The notes: generated from the letters alone by a model not told the origin. A stretch of 64,000 nt of DNA from Isoetes taiwanensis (GCA_021234155.1 JAJEKV010000030.1:17042003-17106002), one strand, 5' to 3'; counted from the first letter of the stretch, positions 21,490 through 35,090 are shown. Program-made: numbers and translations.

Positions 21490-21915
21490 TTCTTATGTTT
21501 GTCCTCCTGAATCCGGTCGTTGATCCGAGATCCTACGGCTCACGTGGTTTTGGGACGTATCCTACGGCCCAGATGGCTTGGGAGTTTGTGTCCGATTATA
21601 TGTAAGCGATCCTACGGTCCAGGTTGATCTGATCCTGATCGTCGGTCCAAGATCCTAGGGCTCACGTTGCTTTGGGACACATCCTACGGTGCACATGGCT
21701 TTGGGAATTATATGTAATAGGAATTATATGTAATAGATTCTATGGCTCATGTTGCTTTAATTATTGTCACGTAGTGAGATCTCGACCCTTGATCGGGTCC
21801 AAGATCCTACGGCCCAAGTTGAATGCTCATTCCTTAGGAAAAGGCTTGTTGTGTAGGGGATTCGAACCCTGGTCATTGACCCCCCAGCCCCCCATTCTAA
21901 CTACTAGACCAAGCA
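21490..21915 (-). mobile_element. tRNA-derived SINE-like unit
   Basis: On the minus strand 21911-21897 reads TGGTCTAGTAGTTAG, a good pol III A box, and 21869-21856 reads GGGTTCGAATCCCC, a good B box. The ends GCTTG and CAAGC could pair like an acceptor stem. The anticodon arm is not credible (G-rich), so it is tRNA-derived rather than a working tRNA. Downstream (21830-21490) follow diverged repeats of a GATCCTACGGCCCA-type motif, the likely SINE body. The 3' boundary is uncertain. Confidence 0.55.
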
Positions 21916-21984
21916 TTAATTCTATGAACAATTTATGTTTCAAATATACTTAAGGGTAATGTTCTCATTAAGATAAAATAGACT

Positions 21985-22690
21985 ATAACATTCTAGCTAG
22001 TTCAAAGAAAGTTCTAGAATGTTTTGGAAGGCTCTACAAAGTTCTAGAGTCTTCTAGAAAGTTCTAGAACATAAGAGAATCTAGGGGGGATCTAAGAAAA
22101 TTCTTCCAGAAACTTCTAAATTGTTCTAATAAGTTTTAGAATGTTCTAGAATGTAGGGGAATCTACGGGAATGTAAGGAAATCTAGGGAAATACTTCCAG
22201 AAAGTTCTAGAACATATTGAAAGTCTTAGAATGTTCCAGAAAGTCTTAGAATGTTCTAAAAAGTTCTAGAATGTAAAGGAATCCAGAGGAATCTAATAGA
22301 ATCTAAGAAAATCTTATAAAATGTAAGAGAATCTAGGAAAATATTTACAAGCCTAAGGGAATCTCTTAAAATTTGGAGGATTTAAGGGAATCTTCATAAA
22401 ATCTAAGAGAATCTAAAAAAATGTTAATGAAATCTTAGAGTATCTAGGGGAATCTTTATAGAATCTATTTGAATCTCGTATAATGTAAGGGAACCTAGGG
22501 CAATCTCATAAAGTCTAAAGGGATCTAAGGGAATCTAAGGGAATCTAGGGAGATCTTCATAGAATCTTGGAGAATCTACGGAAATCTAATGGAATCTAGA
22601 GGACGAAACCTCCAAGTGAACCTTGGTAGAATCTTAGAGAATCTATGAATTTAGAGTATTCTTAAAAGATTCTTTTAGAATGTAGGGCAC
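21985..22690. repeat. Degenerate short repeats (GTTCTAGAA, AGGGAATCTA)
   Basis: About 700 bp built from diverged GTTCTAGAATGTT units passing into GAATCTAAGGGAATCTAGGG units. No coding sense on either strand. Similar motifs reappear in 25640-26060. Confidence 0.75.
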
Positions 22691-24165
22691 GACAAGAACT
22701 TGCGGCATAGGAACATGCTAAAACTCGGACATGCACCGTAGGACGCATTAAATTTCTTGTATATATATACAAGTCTTTGTACTATGAGTAGTTGCATTAT
22801 GAGTGGTTATACCATGAATGATATTAGGTAGGACCCAATAGTCACACAACAAAGCAATGTTAGGGTGGTGAGTAATCTCAAAGATGCTCTCTTGAGATTC
22901 CCATAGATGTTCTAACATTCTCATGATATTCCTCTGGATTCTCTAAGATCCTATAAAGATTCCCATAGATTCCCTCAACTTACCATAGATTCCTTGAAAC
23001 TCGAAGATTCCCAGAAGATTCTTAATATTCGATCATGTTGGCTCCAACAGCAAGAAAATAGTGTCAAAGCACCACTCATTGGAAAGCTCTCGATGAGAGC
23101 AATCCAATGGCGTGGGCCCCACCTTCATCCGACCTCTCTACTGGAAGCTACATGCCTTTGAAGGCGATTAAGCAAAGGGAAGCTTCCTAGAATGTCCATT
23201 CATAAATGCTTTGCCACCTCACTATTTTTTTTATTAATGAGGGTGCCATCCACCTCCTTTAAAAAAAAAATTAATATTAAAAAGTTAATGGCTAGGATTT
23301 ATGCTCACCTTTTGATCTAACGGTTAAGATCTGCTAGACCAAATATTGCTGCCACCTCATCATGTGGCATTGAATGCATTCAATACACGTGGCAACATCT
23401 GAGTCATTTATTTTGCACATTCGACGGCCCAAATCAATTTGGCTTAAGCTGCCCCCTTGATGTTCCAATACTTTGAGGTGTCACCGTCTGGACCATTGAT
23501 CTCAGATCTGGACGGCTCACACGGTGACACCTCAAAGTGCTGGAACAAGGGGGGTGCTTATCAAATGATATATCTATAGGTATATCGGATGGGGGCATCG
23601 CCTTTAGGTGTATATAGACACAAATCCTGGCCCTCCAAATCTTGAGGTGGCGCATTTATGGCCCTCGGATCTGATGGGGGGCATGCATGGGCATGCATGG
23701 GGGCATGCACCACATGCCTGGACCGTTAGATATGGGGCAGTTAAATCTTGGCCCTCAATTTTAGGGCTAAAGAAGGTGCTAAGAAATGCTACTGCATTTA
23801 TGGGAATATTTAGACCATTTAGGTGGCATTATGACATTGGTTGTTGAAATAATAAGAAAATAAATATTTTAAGTGCAATAATGCGATGGGATGAGGTGTC
23901 ACCGACTTGCCATTCTGGCAGGAAGGGCGGGCAGAGTGCTGGCGGGCTTTGATTATTGGCATGGCCAGGAGCTTGGTCCCTGGGGCCGAGAATAGTTTCG
24001 TCTGTGCCAAGGGTTGGGCTCCGTTTTGGAGGCAAATTTTATGCTCTGTTCTTCCTTTGTGGATTTTGTAGAACTGCGGGTTGGGCTCCCCAGAACCGCC
24101 TGGCGAATAATTGGCGGAAGGCTGTGCGTTTTTGTTGTGAGCTACAAAATAATTTTAGGTTTGAT
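22691..24165. other. Spacer with a foldback, no gene
   Basis: Contains the 23445-23560 foldback (separate entry) and a GGCATGCATGGGCATGCATG run near 23680. The phrase GAGGTGTCACCG of the foldback recurs near 23893. I see no supported coding region. Confidence 0.55.
23445..23560. repeat. Foldback element, about 40-bp arms
   Basis: Left arm 23445-23487 and right arm 23521-23560 are inverted repeats (ACTTTGAGGTGTCACCGT against ACGGTGACACCTCAAAGT, then GTTCCA/TGGAAC and runs of C/G) with a 33-bp loop. MITE-like; no clear target duplication. Confidence 0.8.
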
Positions 24166-24175
24166 GTAGGAAGAG

Positions 24176-24372
24176 ATGGAAATGGCGACTTTACAAAGGA
24201 TAAACGATGCATTGTTGGCTGGTAGACCTGCAAGGTCAGTTGTATTACCTGATGACGAGAAACCAGCCATTCAGCAGCTTTGCTTGCTTACAATGAAGCC
24301 AGTGATCTTTGCTGCAAATGTTGCAGAAACAGATCTCCTTGACCCTTCAAGCAATGCGTACGTTGCAGAAGC
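24176..24372 (+). pseudogene. Fragment of a YchF-type (Obg-like) GTPase
   Basis: The frame MATLQRINDALLAGRPARSV, then LTMKPVIFAANVAETDLL and DPSSNAYVAE matches the internal region of YchF/OLA1 P-loop proteins just after the G-domain core, where the family has LEKVMEAL, LTMKPVIYVANV and similar. No P-loop, no N-terminus and no TGS domain are found nearby, so it is an isolated exon-size fragment. After 24372 the frame stays open but no longer resembles the family. Capture by a transposon or remnant of a larger pseudogene are both possible. Confidence 0.72.
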
Positions 24373-24509
24373 TCATGGATGTTGCTCGGGCAGTATAATG
24401 CCCGGTTCAAGTTTGCTTACGGTCTCTCCTTTTTTTACTTCTGGCGCAAAAATCTCTGGTCCGTCTTCTGAAGCTGAGCTGAAGCTTTTATACAGATGGC
24501 ATCTGTGAT

Positions 24510-27120
24510 CTGTTTCATTTCGGGTATGCCATAAGTATCTCAGAAAGAGCCGATTTTTCTTTGCATTCTTGGATTTTGGCCAACTCTACGAATGCCTTTG
24601 TGGCAAAATTGGAGCTTTGCAAATATTTGGTATGCAAAGGGCTTCTGGGTGCAGGGCGGATCTGCGACATGCATCTAAATCCGTTTGCCGGAATCCTCCC
24701 CGCCCATTTTGTTCCTCAGGAGCTTCATTAGAATTCTTCGGATGCCTAGATCTCCTAGATCAGGTCGGAACTGCAGCTAATAGCCTGTGTTGCACCCAAA
24801 AACCAAGGGCCAGGCTTTTGGTTCTGTAAGCAACGGGTATTATAGGCAAGAAGCTAGGCTTCTAGATTATTCTCTCTGTGGCCTTTTTTAATGTATTCCA
24901 TACTGGGAACTACTCATCTGGCTAGATTATGCATTTCTGAGTCGCATGGGCTTGGTTGTGACACATAAATGGTGCAGATTGTGCAGGTTGGCAGCGGAAT
25001 CGAAAGCACAGCAGACGAATTGCTTGGCATTTCGAAATCAAAATAAGGTGTGGTTGTTCTTCGCTAGGTTTTGTTTCTGAATCAGTTGCAATAACTTGCA
25101 GGTTGTGTGTAGATTTTCTTTGTGTAAATTGCAAGCTTTTTAAACCTGTAGCAATGCGCATTAGTGAAATTTATAATCTTTGCATTTACAAAAATTGTCA
25201 TCAAAGTTCTCTGTCATGTAATATTATGAGCGAGTGTAGTGTAATATTATGAGCGAATCGTAAGTTGAAATTTATAATCTAATGCCATGAAAATTGTCCT
25301 GATAAAATGTTGTCAGCTTATGAGAACCTTAATAATCACTTGATAGATACCACAAAAGGGGACATTAAAAAATGAATTAAAATGAAAACCTCAATATATC
25401 TATCAAAAGCACATCAATGCATTTCTTCATGTTTCTTGCCCCATGGGTTTAAATTTGAACATGGCACATCCATATGTAATCTACCCATTGAAATTTGAAT
25501 TCCTCTATTGAGATGGTGCAATATGCAATCTTCCCATTAGACTTCATCGTCGAACTACTCATACAATGGAAGTGCATATACAACACCAACCTTGCATTCA
25601 AATGCCTGTCATGGTTATTTTCCAGACAATTGACGCGGATCTTCCAGAAATCTTATTATTGACGAGGGATTCTAAGGTCTTACTCCAATCGATCTAGATG
25701 GAATCTAATAGGAATCTAAACATATTCTAGAGGGAAGCATGCTAACCCATAAAATTAATACAAAAACGTGGCATTTTGATTAGATGTTGACTTGAGGATC
25801 GACCTTATCTTTGACCGATTGATTTTTAGGAGTCTAATTGAATCTTAAGGGGACATAAGGGAATCTAGGGGCACCTTAAGTGAATAGAGATAAATCTTCT
25901 ATGTTGGATGTGTTTTGTACGGAACCTAAAGGATATCTAAGGGGTTCTCTATAGAATATTGAGGAATATTTATAGCATAATGTGGAATCTGAATGGTACC
26001 TTAGAAAACGTCAAAGAATGTTATAGAATCTTGGGAAACCTATAATAAAGCAGAGGAATGAAGACTGTACAACACATTATAAGTTATGACAATCTCTACA
26101 ATTCTCACTCTTTTGAAAGAAAATTCTCACTCTTTTACAGGTAACCTATAGACAGTTGATAACAAAATAATAACACTCCCAGGAATCTTGAAGATTCTAT
26201 ATAGAGAAATCTCACACAACGTCCCTGGATCTAGAAAGATCTAAGGAAATATAAAATATCTTTAAACGCTTGAAATCTTAGCCAATCTTGCCCTTGACTT
26301 TTTATGTTGCCACATACAAATCCATTGCGTACATTCTATAAAACACATACGGTCGATTTGATATAGATGTTATGTATGAACTTGAGTTCACATTTGACTT
26401 TACCTTTGCGTTTGATTTTCACTTTTTATTAAGTTTTACGTTTGAAGTTGATTTTGATTGAACTTCGGCTTTGCTTTCTCTTTCACTTTAAAATTGACTG
26501 TCAATTTTGATGGGTTGATCCATACGATAGACTGTCTAGATTCCTTTAAACAAATACTCGTAATGAACAACTCCAATTTAATTCAAATTTAGCTTGACTT
26601 TATTGTAGATTACTCTCACAGAAATTTCGATCACAAATGTCCAGTCGACTTGATACACTCCGTCATAGTACAAAGACTTGTATAATTGTATATATATAAG
26701 AGATAAGAGATATATATATAGCTAATATGACTGTGGGTTCAACTCCTACATGTTATGTTTCCATTACATTTACAAAAACCCTACAATAGCATTGACGGTA
26801 TTGGATACGATGAATTGAAAATCAAGTTGGAGAAGAGTATTTGTTAACTATTTGGTTTCTTGCAAAAAAATAAAAAAAATAAAAGTGGTATTAGCAGACT
26901 TAAACCAAGTACATTTACCTTGCGATGGTGTCACGATTAATAATCACTTTAAATTGCTATAATATATGCACTTCAATTTACCACGTCAATAAACTAAGGA
27001 AGATACACATTATGCACTTAAAATTACCACATCAATAAACTAAGGAAGATAGACCTGATGAAATACCATTCTACTTAACTTGATGAATTAACTACTAGAG
27101 CATCTTATATTATAATGTTA
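24510..27120. other. Spacer, no gene seen
   Basis: AT-rich. 25640-26060 repeats the GGAATCTAA-type motifs seen at 22 kb. Short direct repeats such as TAATATTATGAGCGA (25219 and 25240) and AATTACCACATCAATAAACTAAGGAAGATA (about 26977 and 27024, given only as positions for the full unit) are present. No coding evidence. Confidence 0.5.
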
Positions 27121-28530
27121 TTGTGTAAGTGTTGGACCCAGCCCTAATTTGGGCGGCCCAGATTTGATCAAGTCAATGGAGGAGATGATGCCACGTCAGA
27201 TTCTTAAAGATAAGATGGTTTTTTTTTTTTTAGGGTTTGCGAGGGCGGCAGCGTCACCTTCGAGCTGCTAGCTTCTCCTGCGGCTATGGCGCCTTCGAGC
27301 TGCTGGCTCCGTTGTGCATAGATCGGACGTCCGAGCTTTCATGAAAAGGTGGCCTTTTAGTCCTGGCTTGCAGATAGATATGGCCGCAATTCTTTACACG
27401 ATCTCTTCCTGCAGAAGAAAAGCAGGGAGCTTTGTTGGATCTGTTCCATCGCTACGATGGAATGTATGGCTATCTCCCTTCCAAGGTTCCATCAAAAACA
27501 CGTTGAGCCCATCAATTCAAAAGCTGTGGCCAGGGGGCCTTTTTAGATGAAAGCCCATAGATCCCCTTGCTTCGGATATAGGACATGGCCATAGCAGCGA
27601 AGCTTTGGAAGACCTATTTACACCAAAAGTTTCTCTGTATCTTTGAGCACTGAGTTACAGAAGGCTTCTCCAAAATTCCAGATTCGAAACCTTTCTGCAA
27701 CACATATCCCAGTACGATTAGCCCTAAAGATAGTTATAGCCTCCATTTCTATATTTGAGACCCGGGCCCGAAAGAGCGGATGAAAGGAGCCGAATCTATT
27801 TTGCAACGAGTGGTCTTAAGACGTGAAGATGCTGCAGTCCAGATGCCAGAGGCCGCATATGAGCATCATGGTGGAAGAAGTTGCTAATGAGGTAACTTAT
27901 CTGCAGAGCCATAGGTATGTTGAGTTCATTCCATGAAGCTCATGCATTGGCAAAATACATTAAGGCAAAAATCATAACTGGGTGCATCTATGTGTGCATA
28001 TTTTAAAGGTTACATGTCAGAGGCTGAAGGAAACTCTAATTGAGATTAGGGATGGTATTGAAAGGCATGCAGCAGCCAAGCTTGCAGTTATCTTATTTGG
28101 AAATAAAGATCCTGCGCCATAACCCACTGGGACTGGCAAGCCTACAACAGCAGTTGAAATAATTTTACAGGATGCACAACATGGATTGGTTTGTGTTGCA
28201 TCCAATATTGCAGTAAATAATATTGTGGAACGGCTTGCATGCCACGGGAATTCATTACTTGCGCTGTCTGTTTCAATGGTGCATATTCTAGGTAGGAGCA
28301 TTGATCATTTTTGTGATATTATGCAGTATCAAATTAGTCCCAGTAGGTCATCCGCCCATTGACAGTGCACGTTAATTTGTCTGATTGTGCACTTGATGTG
28401 CAAATTGCCTTATAACTGGCTGATCCCATGATTGAGAATTATGTTCTTATGTTTGTAATCATTGTATTTCCAGTACAGGTGCTTAAAAGAGATGGCAGGG
28501 CAATTGCAAATGACATTAGAAAGGTATTGG
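27121..28530 (+). pseudogene. Remnant of a SMUBP2/IGHMBP2-like superfamily 1 helicase gene
   Basis: Three separated exon-like pieces fit the family in order. Near 27875-27914: VEEVANEVTY, ending at AG|GTATGT. From 28018 to about 28290: RLKETLIEIRDGIERHAAAK, AVILFGNKDPAP, TGTGK (Walker A remnant), [12 protein letters not shown] and [14 protein letters not shown]. From about 28479 to 28527: VLKRDGRAIANDIRK, before GTATTGG. The Walker A is damaged (a TAA stop just before PTGTGKPT, and K-T spacing changed), so the copy is dead. The family unwinds nucleic acid with ATP. The 27121-27560 part may be the 5' region of the same gene; that is a guess. Confidence 0.65.
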
Positions 28531-29310
28531 AGGTATCCATCACATCATACTCGGAATCTTCATTTTCATGATATTATTCAATTCATGAGCATGATTAAAA
28601 AGTGTATTCACTTATAGGTTCTCAATAGGATGTTACCTTGAATATCGTCATTATTGATAAAGTTGCACAAGCTATGGAGGTCATCTGTTGGACATATTTC
28701 TTTGTTTTGTACATCTATTGCAGCTACTAACAACAATTTGCAAAAGTTTGAAAAGTAATGGAACCTCTGGCTGAATATGAGACAGAGATGGGCGGTCTTT
28801 TGCAAGATTTTGAACAACAATATCACATGAGCAAAGTCTATTCATGTGGACGTTGGTATATTGTCTCCCATCCTAGAACATTTCAGATGAGCATTTAGGC
28901 CATTATGTATTGTTTAAACCACGTATAGGAAGCATATATAAGAACAAACAGGAAGCTTATGCCATTATGTATAAACTGTTCAAACCACATATAAGAAGCA
29001 GATATCTTAAGAAGAAAAAGAAGGGTACATTAATTGGAAACCATTCACAATGAATTATGTTAAAAAAATTTAAGGCTGCGAGGTTCTCGGATTGAGCTAT
29101 AATAGTTCATACAAATTTTTAAACCTAGACTATTGTCTCAACCCATTAATTATATGCTTATAATACAAAACATAATACGTTCATTGACAAGTTTCTAACC
29201 TTAGCCCAACCTTTGGGTTTGGTTTGTTAGTAAGTTATATCATTGACAAGTTTCTAACCTTAGCCCAACAATATTGGGCCTCTGGGTTTGGTTTGGTTTG
29301 GTAAGTTATA
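28531..29310. other. Spacer, no gene seen
   Basis: AT-rich DNA with a short direct duplication around 29178-29290 (ACAAGTTTCTAACCTTAGCC twice). Nothing coding could be supported. Confidence 0.5.
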
Positions 29311-29314
29311 TTGA

Positions 29315-29341
29315 CTAGTTATGGTGCCCGGCGTTGCCGGG
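29315..29341 (-). mobile_element. Helitron 3' terminus (minus strand)
   Basis: Read on the minus strand: hairpin GCCCGGCAACGCCGGGC, seven bases, then CTAG followed by T. This is the standard Helitron 3' signature (stem-loop, CTRR, insertion at A/T). The same stem-loop and tail recur at 35762 and 43235. The body should lie to the right; its 5' TC end was not located. Confidence 0.7.
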
Positions 29342-32300
29342 CTTTAGTAACAATTTGGAGAGGTGGTTGTTTCATTGTTGTCTAGAATAACAATGTGGCC
29401 TAAAGGGGGCAAGGTAATATAGAGTTGAATTGAATTGAATGTGTTCTTATCGTCCGCGATCAAGCTTTTAAGAGATAAAGATAAAAAAAATCATTGCGCA
29501 AAAAATTATGGATTTGATCTCAAATGTTGAACTGTAGAGATGTTGTAGTGCATTGTTTTGTTCATATGATTTTTCTACCACAATGATTTTATGATGAGGC
29601 ATTGGTAGGCTTTAGCAACCTATAGAAATTTGTGTTGCAACGTAATAGCAACAATAGTTATAGTTGAAGTTAGGTATGCCCGTCTTGGGTTCGGAGAGAG
29701 GTAGTGACGTTTAGCATTACTCATGATTTTATTAGGATGAGTATGCCTTCATGGTTGTGAACAAACGGAGTCCCTAATTTTTGAACTACACGATAGGACA
29801 AAGAATGCAATGGACAAAAATGTGTGTCAAAGTTTTGCATTTGCCATTATGAAACATGGAAGGTATAATACATGGTCATAGTGGTTTCTGGAAATGTATA
29901 TGATATGCCTGGAAATGTAGAAGTAAGGAAACATTGCAAAGGAAGACCATAGCTAGGGATATGGGTAACTATTATCTTGATCGTGCCCCACTTAGGCATT
30001 GGACGTGTTGGATTATTAAATTGAAGAATGCCAATAGTCAAGCTTTAGTGCAAATATAAAGCGTATGGACTTATGATATTGCACATTTTTTTATTACTTT
30101 TCATAGATGAACTTATTTCATCTTAATCTTTGTAAAGAACCATGTGCCCAACATAAACAACATATAAGCCCATAGAACCAAACACTTAGGAACCTAAACA
30201 ACATTTGAGCCCATATAACCAAATTTTCATCGACAATTTTAATTCATCTTATCTATGCAAGAAACCTTAACCACTTAATATTTGAACCCATTCAACTAAC
30301 GTGGCTCCACTTGTTTCACCAAACATAATCAAACATTTGAAATAGTAAGAGAACAAATTTGGGAGCAAGTGAAATAACCTTTGTGATGCACGACTCTCTG
30401 TTTTTTACTACATCCAACATTTTGCCATTACATTACATGAAAGTACGTTTTGGAGGACTGCAATTCTTCCTTGAGATTACACACATCATGAATACAATAG
30501 AGGGAATTTACTTTACATTTGGTATTGATGGCTTAAGAAATGTTGTCATTGATGGCTTGATAAAATGCTCACGTTGTTTATGAATCATGAATGAAAAGCT
30601 GGGCTCTTCGTTGAACTTTTTTGCATTTGCTAAGGGCATGTGTACTCTGTTTTACACCAAAATTATATGGTCTAAAAAGAAATTGCAAAACAACTACAAC
30701 GAATATTTAGATTCATGTTGTTACAAAATATGTTGTCCATAGGAAATGTTTGCATTTTTTGTTAATTTAGATTCATGTTGGTACAAAATATGTTGTCGAT
30801 ACAAACGTAATTATACGTGATTGAACAGGCGAATGGAATGCAGGTCTTAATCTTCTAGAATAGCCGAACCTAAAATAGAAAACTTAACAATACAAATTAG
30901 TCTCTTTGGTGAGGAACCATGCAACACGTTTCTAGCCGTTCAAAGATTCCATCATATACATGTAATAAATCAATAAATGTCTAATAGTTCAGCTATTAGA
31001 TGTTTCAGCATACCTAAGTAAACACTTCTGCAACTACATTGGTATGAGATTATGTAAGCTGCAAAATAAAACAAATTTATAAGGAGATTAACGTTGTGCA
31101 AGATTGTTGAGAGGTGATAATGAACCATAAAACCGTCCATATCATAGGAACCCTTGTAAAACGAACATCTCTTGCAAGTTTTTTGGATAGCTAGCATGAA
31201 AGCATAGGTGAAGCCTGGCTACGGAAAACTTCAGCAGAACAATTTGATACTTGATTTCACCAAATGAGGTATGAATAGGTCATCTAGATTGGACATATTG
31301 AAATTGTAGAAATCCATATCTTTCTTAAAGCTTAGGAGATAACATTAGGAGATAATAGAAATGCTGATACATCTTGGGCCTGAATGCTTCATTGCCATTG
31401 AAGAATCTTCAGATCGTTGAAATGTTGACACATCTTGGGCTTGAAGGCTTCATTGCCATGGAAGAATCTTCAGATCCTCAAACTGCACCAATGTGCTGCA
31501 TCACCTGGGCATAGAGTTTATTCTCGAAAGCAAAGTCAACAAAATTCATAATTGTAGACATGCAGACATAGAGCGTATGAAATCAATGTTGATTACGAAG
31601 AATACAAATAATACTGACAATGTATACAAAGAATATTCGCAATATATTTTCAATATCAGTGAGACAGAAATCCATATTCAAAACATACACAAATGTGGAT
31701 TTCGATGGCGAATGAATAGGAAGCAGTAGCAGTGCAATAGCGAATGGATAGATCCGGGGCATTGTGTTAGATGAGCTGGAGCAGAGACTTTATTCTCATA
31801 AAGAGCGTTGAGGACCTCCATAGCCATCAACTGTAATAACTCATCGCCATTAGACTTAACCTATGATGGGTTCATCTGGAAATTAGATTTGATAAACATA
31901 AAACAAATAGAACCTATAATGCGCTTCACATTAGTAGACTGGCTTAAGGATGAGCAATATCAATTTGCCTAGTGCTGAATAGTTTAATGTGCCTAGTGAT
32001 CCTTCAGATTCACAAAAAGCTGCAGAAATCTAAGCCCATGCATGCTGCTCTTGCTGCCAAATTAGAAGTAACAGACAGAAATTTAAACAGTAGATAACCT
32101 GCACATACTCACATGTTGCGTATATTTATAGCTATAAAATGTAGAATACACTGAGCAACAATGAAAGTAACTATATATAACTGTCAGGGACAAATCTAGC
32201 TGGCTACACATGATAAGCACAGCCCAGTGCCGTGGCTTTCTAAGTGCTTGAAGGCCGAATACAAATTCATGTAATAGAGAACTTAATCATTAATCTGATG

Positions 32301-35090
32301 GATAAGGTGTTCTGTACAACCAAGTCTTATGCCCAAATGTGCTGCTACATAAGGTGTTGTAAGAGAGCTACATAAGGTTCTGTGCCACCAATGTCTTGCA
32401 TTATCTGGGCAGAGAGTTTATTCTTAAAAAGAGTGCTTAGGAAGTCCATAGTGACGCTAATTATAATTATGGGACTGGCAAAGTCAACAAAATTCATAAT
32501 TGTAGGCATGCAGACATAGAGCACACGAAATCCATGAAAAAATGCTAAGTCCCTAGTAAAAATGGAGTATGGACATTTTTGAAGCAACCAAGTAGGATCT
32601 GTTTACTGTTCCTAAGTCTCCAGTCATTGGCCTTTTTTTTATGGGCTCGTGAAGGGTAGCTCTAAAGTGCATGAATAGCATTTCATATGCTCTTGAAGGA
32701 TAAATGCAACATATAATAGAGAATTAATCATTGATCTAATGGATAAGGAGCAGTGGTGAAGACAACAAAATTGATAATTGTAGACACGAACTTGGAAAGA
32801 TAGTCTTAGAAAGGGACTCACCTGTGGAAGTTATGAGTAGCCACACCTCTTGCGCAACTGTGTGTTCTTTATCAGGAAGTTGTTTGGATTTGTGTAAATG
32901 GTGAGAATTCACGGTTTCAAGCTTGCTGGATTGCTATCCTGCATGCATGGAGGAGCCAATAGTAAGTGCTCTCAAGAAATAACAATGGATTTGGATTCCA
33001 TATATAGAACTATAATATGACAACTCAGAATCCTACGGTTGATAATCTTATACACAAAACGAAATCATGTTGTGTGACAGCAAAAAGAGATCCAAATCAT
33101 AAAATCATGTGGCCCATCCTAAATCTGTTCTAGAGTTAGAAACCCTGGCATTGTTTTTAAAGAGGACAGAAGAATGTACACTTGGGATCACCATAAGACT
33201 TGGTCGTACATAGCCCCTTTCCATCAGATTATGAAAAGCTACTACGATTGACATCAAAAGGAGTCCGGTGCCACCAAAACCTTGGGGATGATCACTAAAT
33301 ACCACTGCAGACTCAAATGAAGATAGAAGTTTTGAAATGTAGATTGGCCAAAACTTGCAAGGAAATATTCTTCGTGGCACATACATGCCGAGAATGGGCC
33401 GAAATCCACCTGCATGAACTTGTCCAATATCTCATTTCGAAATCATAGAGGAACCCAACGTTAGATTTTTGGAGAACCCTGAATTTTTACTGGGGACAAA
33501 AGACCTCAAAGTTTAGGAAAATCAACCTAAAAGAAACTGATAGACAATAAGCACAACCTAAATTCAGATATTCAAGACCTAGACATTCAAAAGCTGAATG
33601 TGAGAAAAGCAATACATGCTTACTTGTAGGCTGGGCATGCCTCTAATGCTCTATGCTCGGCTCAGTAGAAAGAAATACCAATGAATGAATGAATGAATGA
33701 AGTATTTGCAAGCAAATAATACCTTCTTTATTACTCAAATATGGCCCAGCACACAACCTTTGATCCTTTTGCTCACGTCAAACAATCTGTCATCTCCTGT
33801 GCACATTAAATCTCAAATTTACCTTAGAATAATATGGAATTTATAAAGAAACACTCAATATGACAAATTGGAAACAATGTCAAAAGATACAATCTCAAGA
33901 ACTGCAGCCTCAAGAATTACAATCATTACGACCTGAAGAACTACGGAACAATTTCACTGAAAGTGAACCAACATCTCAGTTTCTCTGCTATCATGTGCCG
34001 CTAGTCCTGTTGCATGGACAAAAAGAACCAAAAGCAGTCCGAGCAATGCATTGACATGCATGGCACACATGGCAAAGAGACAGCAAGGCTGAGCTTGTTC
34101 AATTAAACAAAAGAAAAAAGAGACATGGTAATCCAAGAATAAAGCTTTATAACAATGATTGGATCATGAAGACTGGATTTACCTGCCTATTCTGGCTTCG
34201 TCCCCTAGACAATCTGCTACCATAGCTAATAATAAACAATCCCAATAAAAGCTCCTGTAATCCTAATAGAACTTGACTAATACATGATCTGGTAGTGTTT
34301 TTTTGTATTACTTGGTTATATTTCTTCACCACATTAAAAACGCAGAGATTGAGCAATCATGTTGTGCGTAGACAGTAGACAGACAAAACAAATTTTCCCT
34401 TGACTATTTGGAGCCCAAACTTGTTCTAACCTGAAAAAATCGAAGTAGAAGACATGAGAATCCAAGAGCAATACCTTATATAATCCATTTTTTTCAAGCA
34501 TAGCCTCCAGACGCAGTGAGGCATCCATCCTCAAATTATAGATATTGTCCATAAAATGCAGCAGTGCCTCACGAACACCAAAGCGGTGCGCTCAGTGTTG
34601 CAGGGGGCAACCAATAAGCAAATCCATAGAATCACCTCAGGACATCCGGTGAATGCAGCCGGTGAGCAGGATATTTCTTTGCCATCCCCATTCAAATGAA
34701 ATCCGGCATCTCCAACATCCATTTGCCCAGAAACAACAATGTGTGTCAATGCAGTGGATGTAACACGCGTATTCGGTGACATGACATGCAAACAGATCGG
34801 TGAAAAACCCTCTCAAAATCATACAACGAAAAACATTTTAATTTTTGGATAACCGGAAAAAGATTTCAGCCTCAAAAATTCCCACAACCTTAGAAAACTG
34901 GCCTGGAAAAAAAATCTAAAAAGTTTTTGGAACCCCGGAAAAACCGAATTTAAACAATAGGATATCAAATATAAAATCCAAACATATCAAATAAAATAGG
35001 CAAATTAGATAGAGTCGCGTTATAGAGTGCCTCGATTTATTTGCTAAAATTTTCACATGCAAATAACATACATATGTTAGAGGAGCTTAC
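29342..35090. other. Long gene-poor stretch, probable Helitron bodies and repeats
   Basis: No supported gene. A 61-bp tandem duplication lies at 31361-31480 (TGGGCCTGAATGCTTCATTG type). A diverged repeat with AAAGTCAACAAAATTCATAA occurs near 31530 and 32475, and a weaker copy near 32760. An AATG microsatellite lies at about 33678-33701. Single short frames in this stretch lack splice context or family resemblance. Confidence 0.5.

Noticed and set aside
21840-21915. A functional tRNA gene
   Set aside because: Only the A and B boxes and a short terminal stem fit; the middle is a G-rich run with no anticodon arm.
34334-34822. Overlapping minus-strand ORFs as a gene
   Set aside because: They overlap in different frames, lack splice logic and resemble no protein I know.
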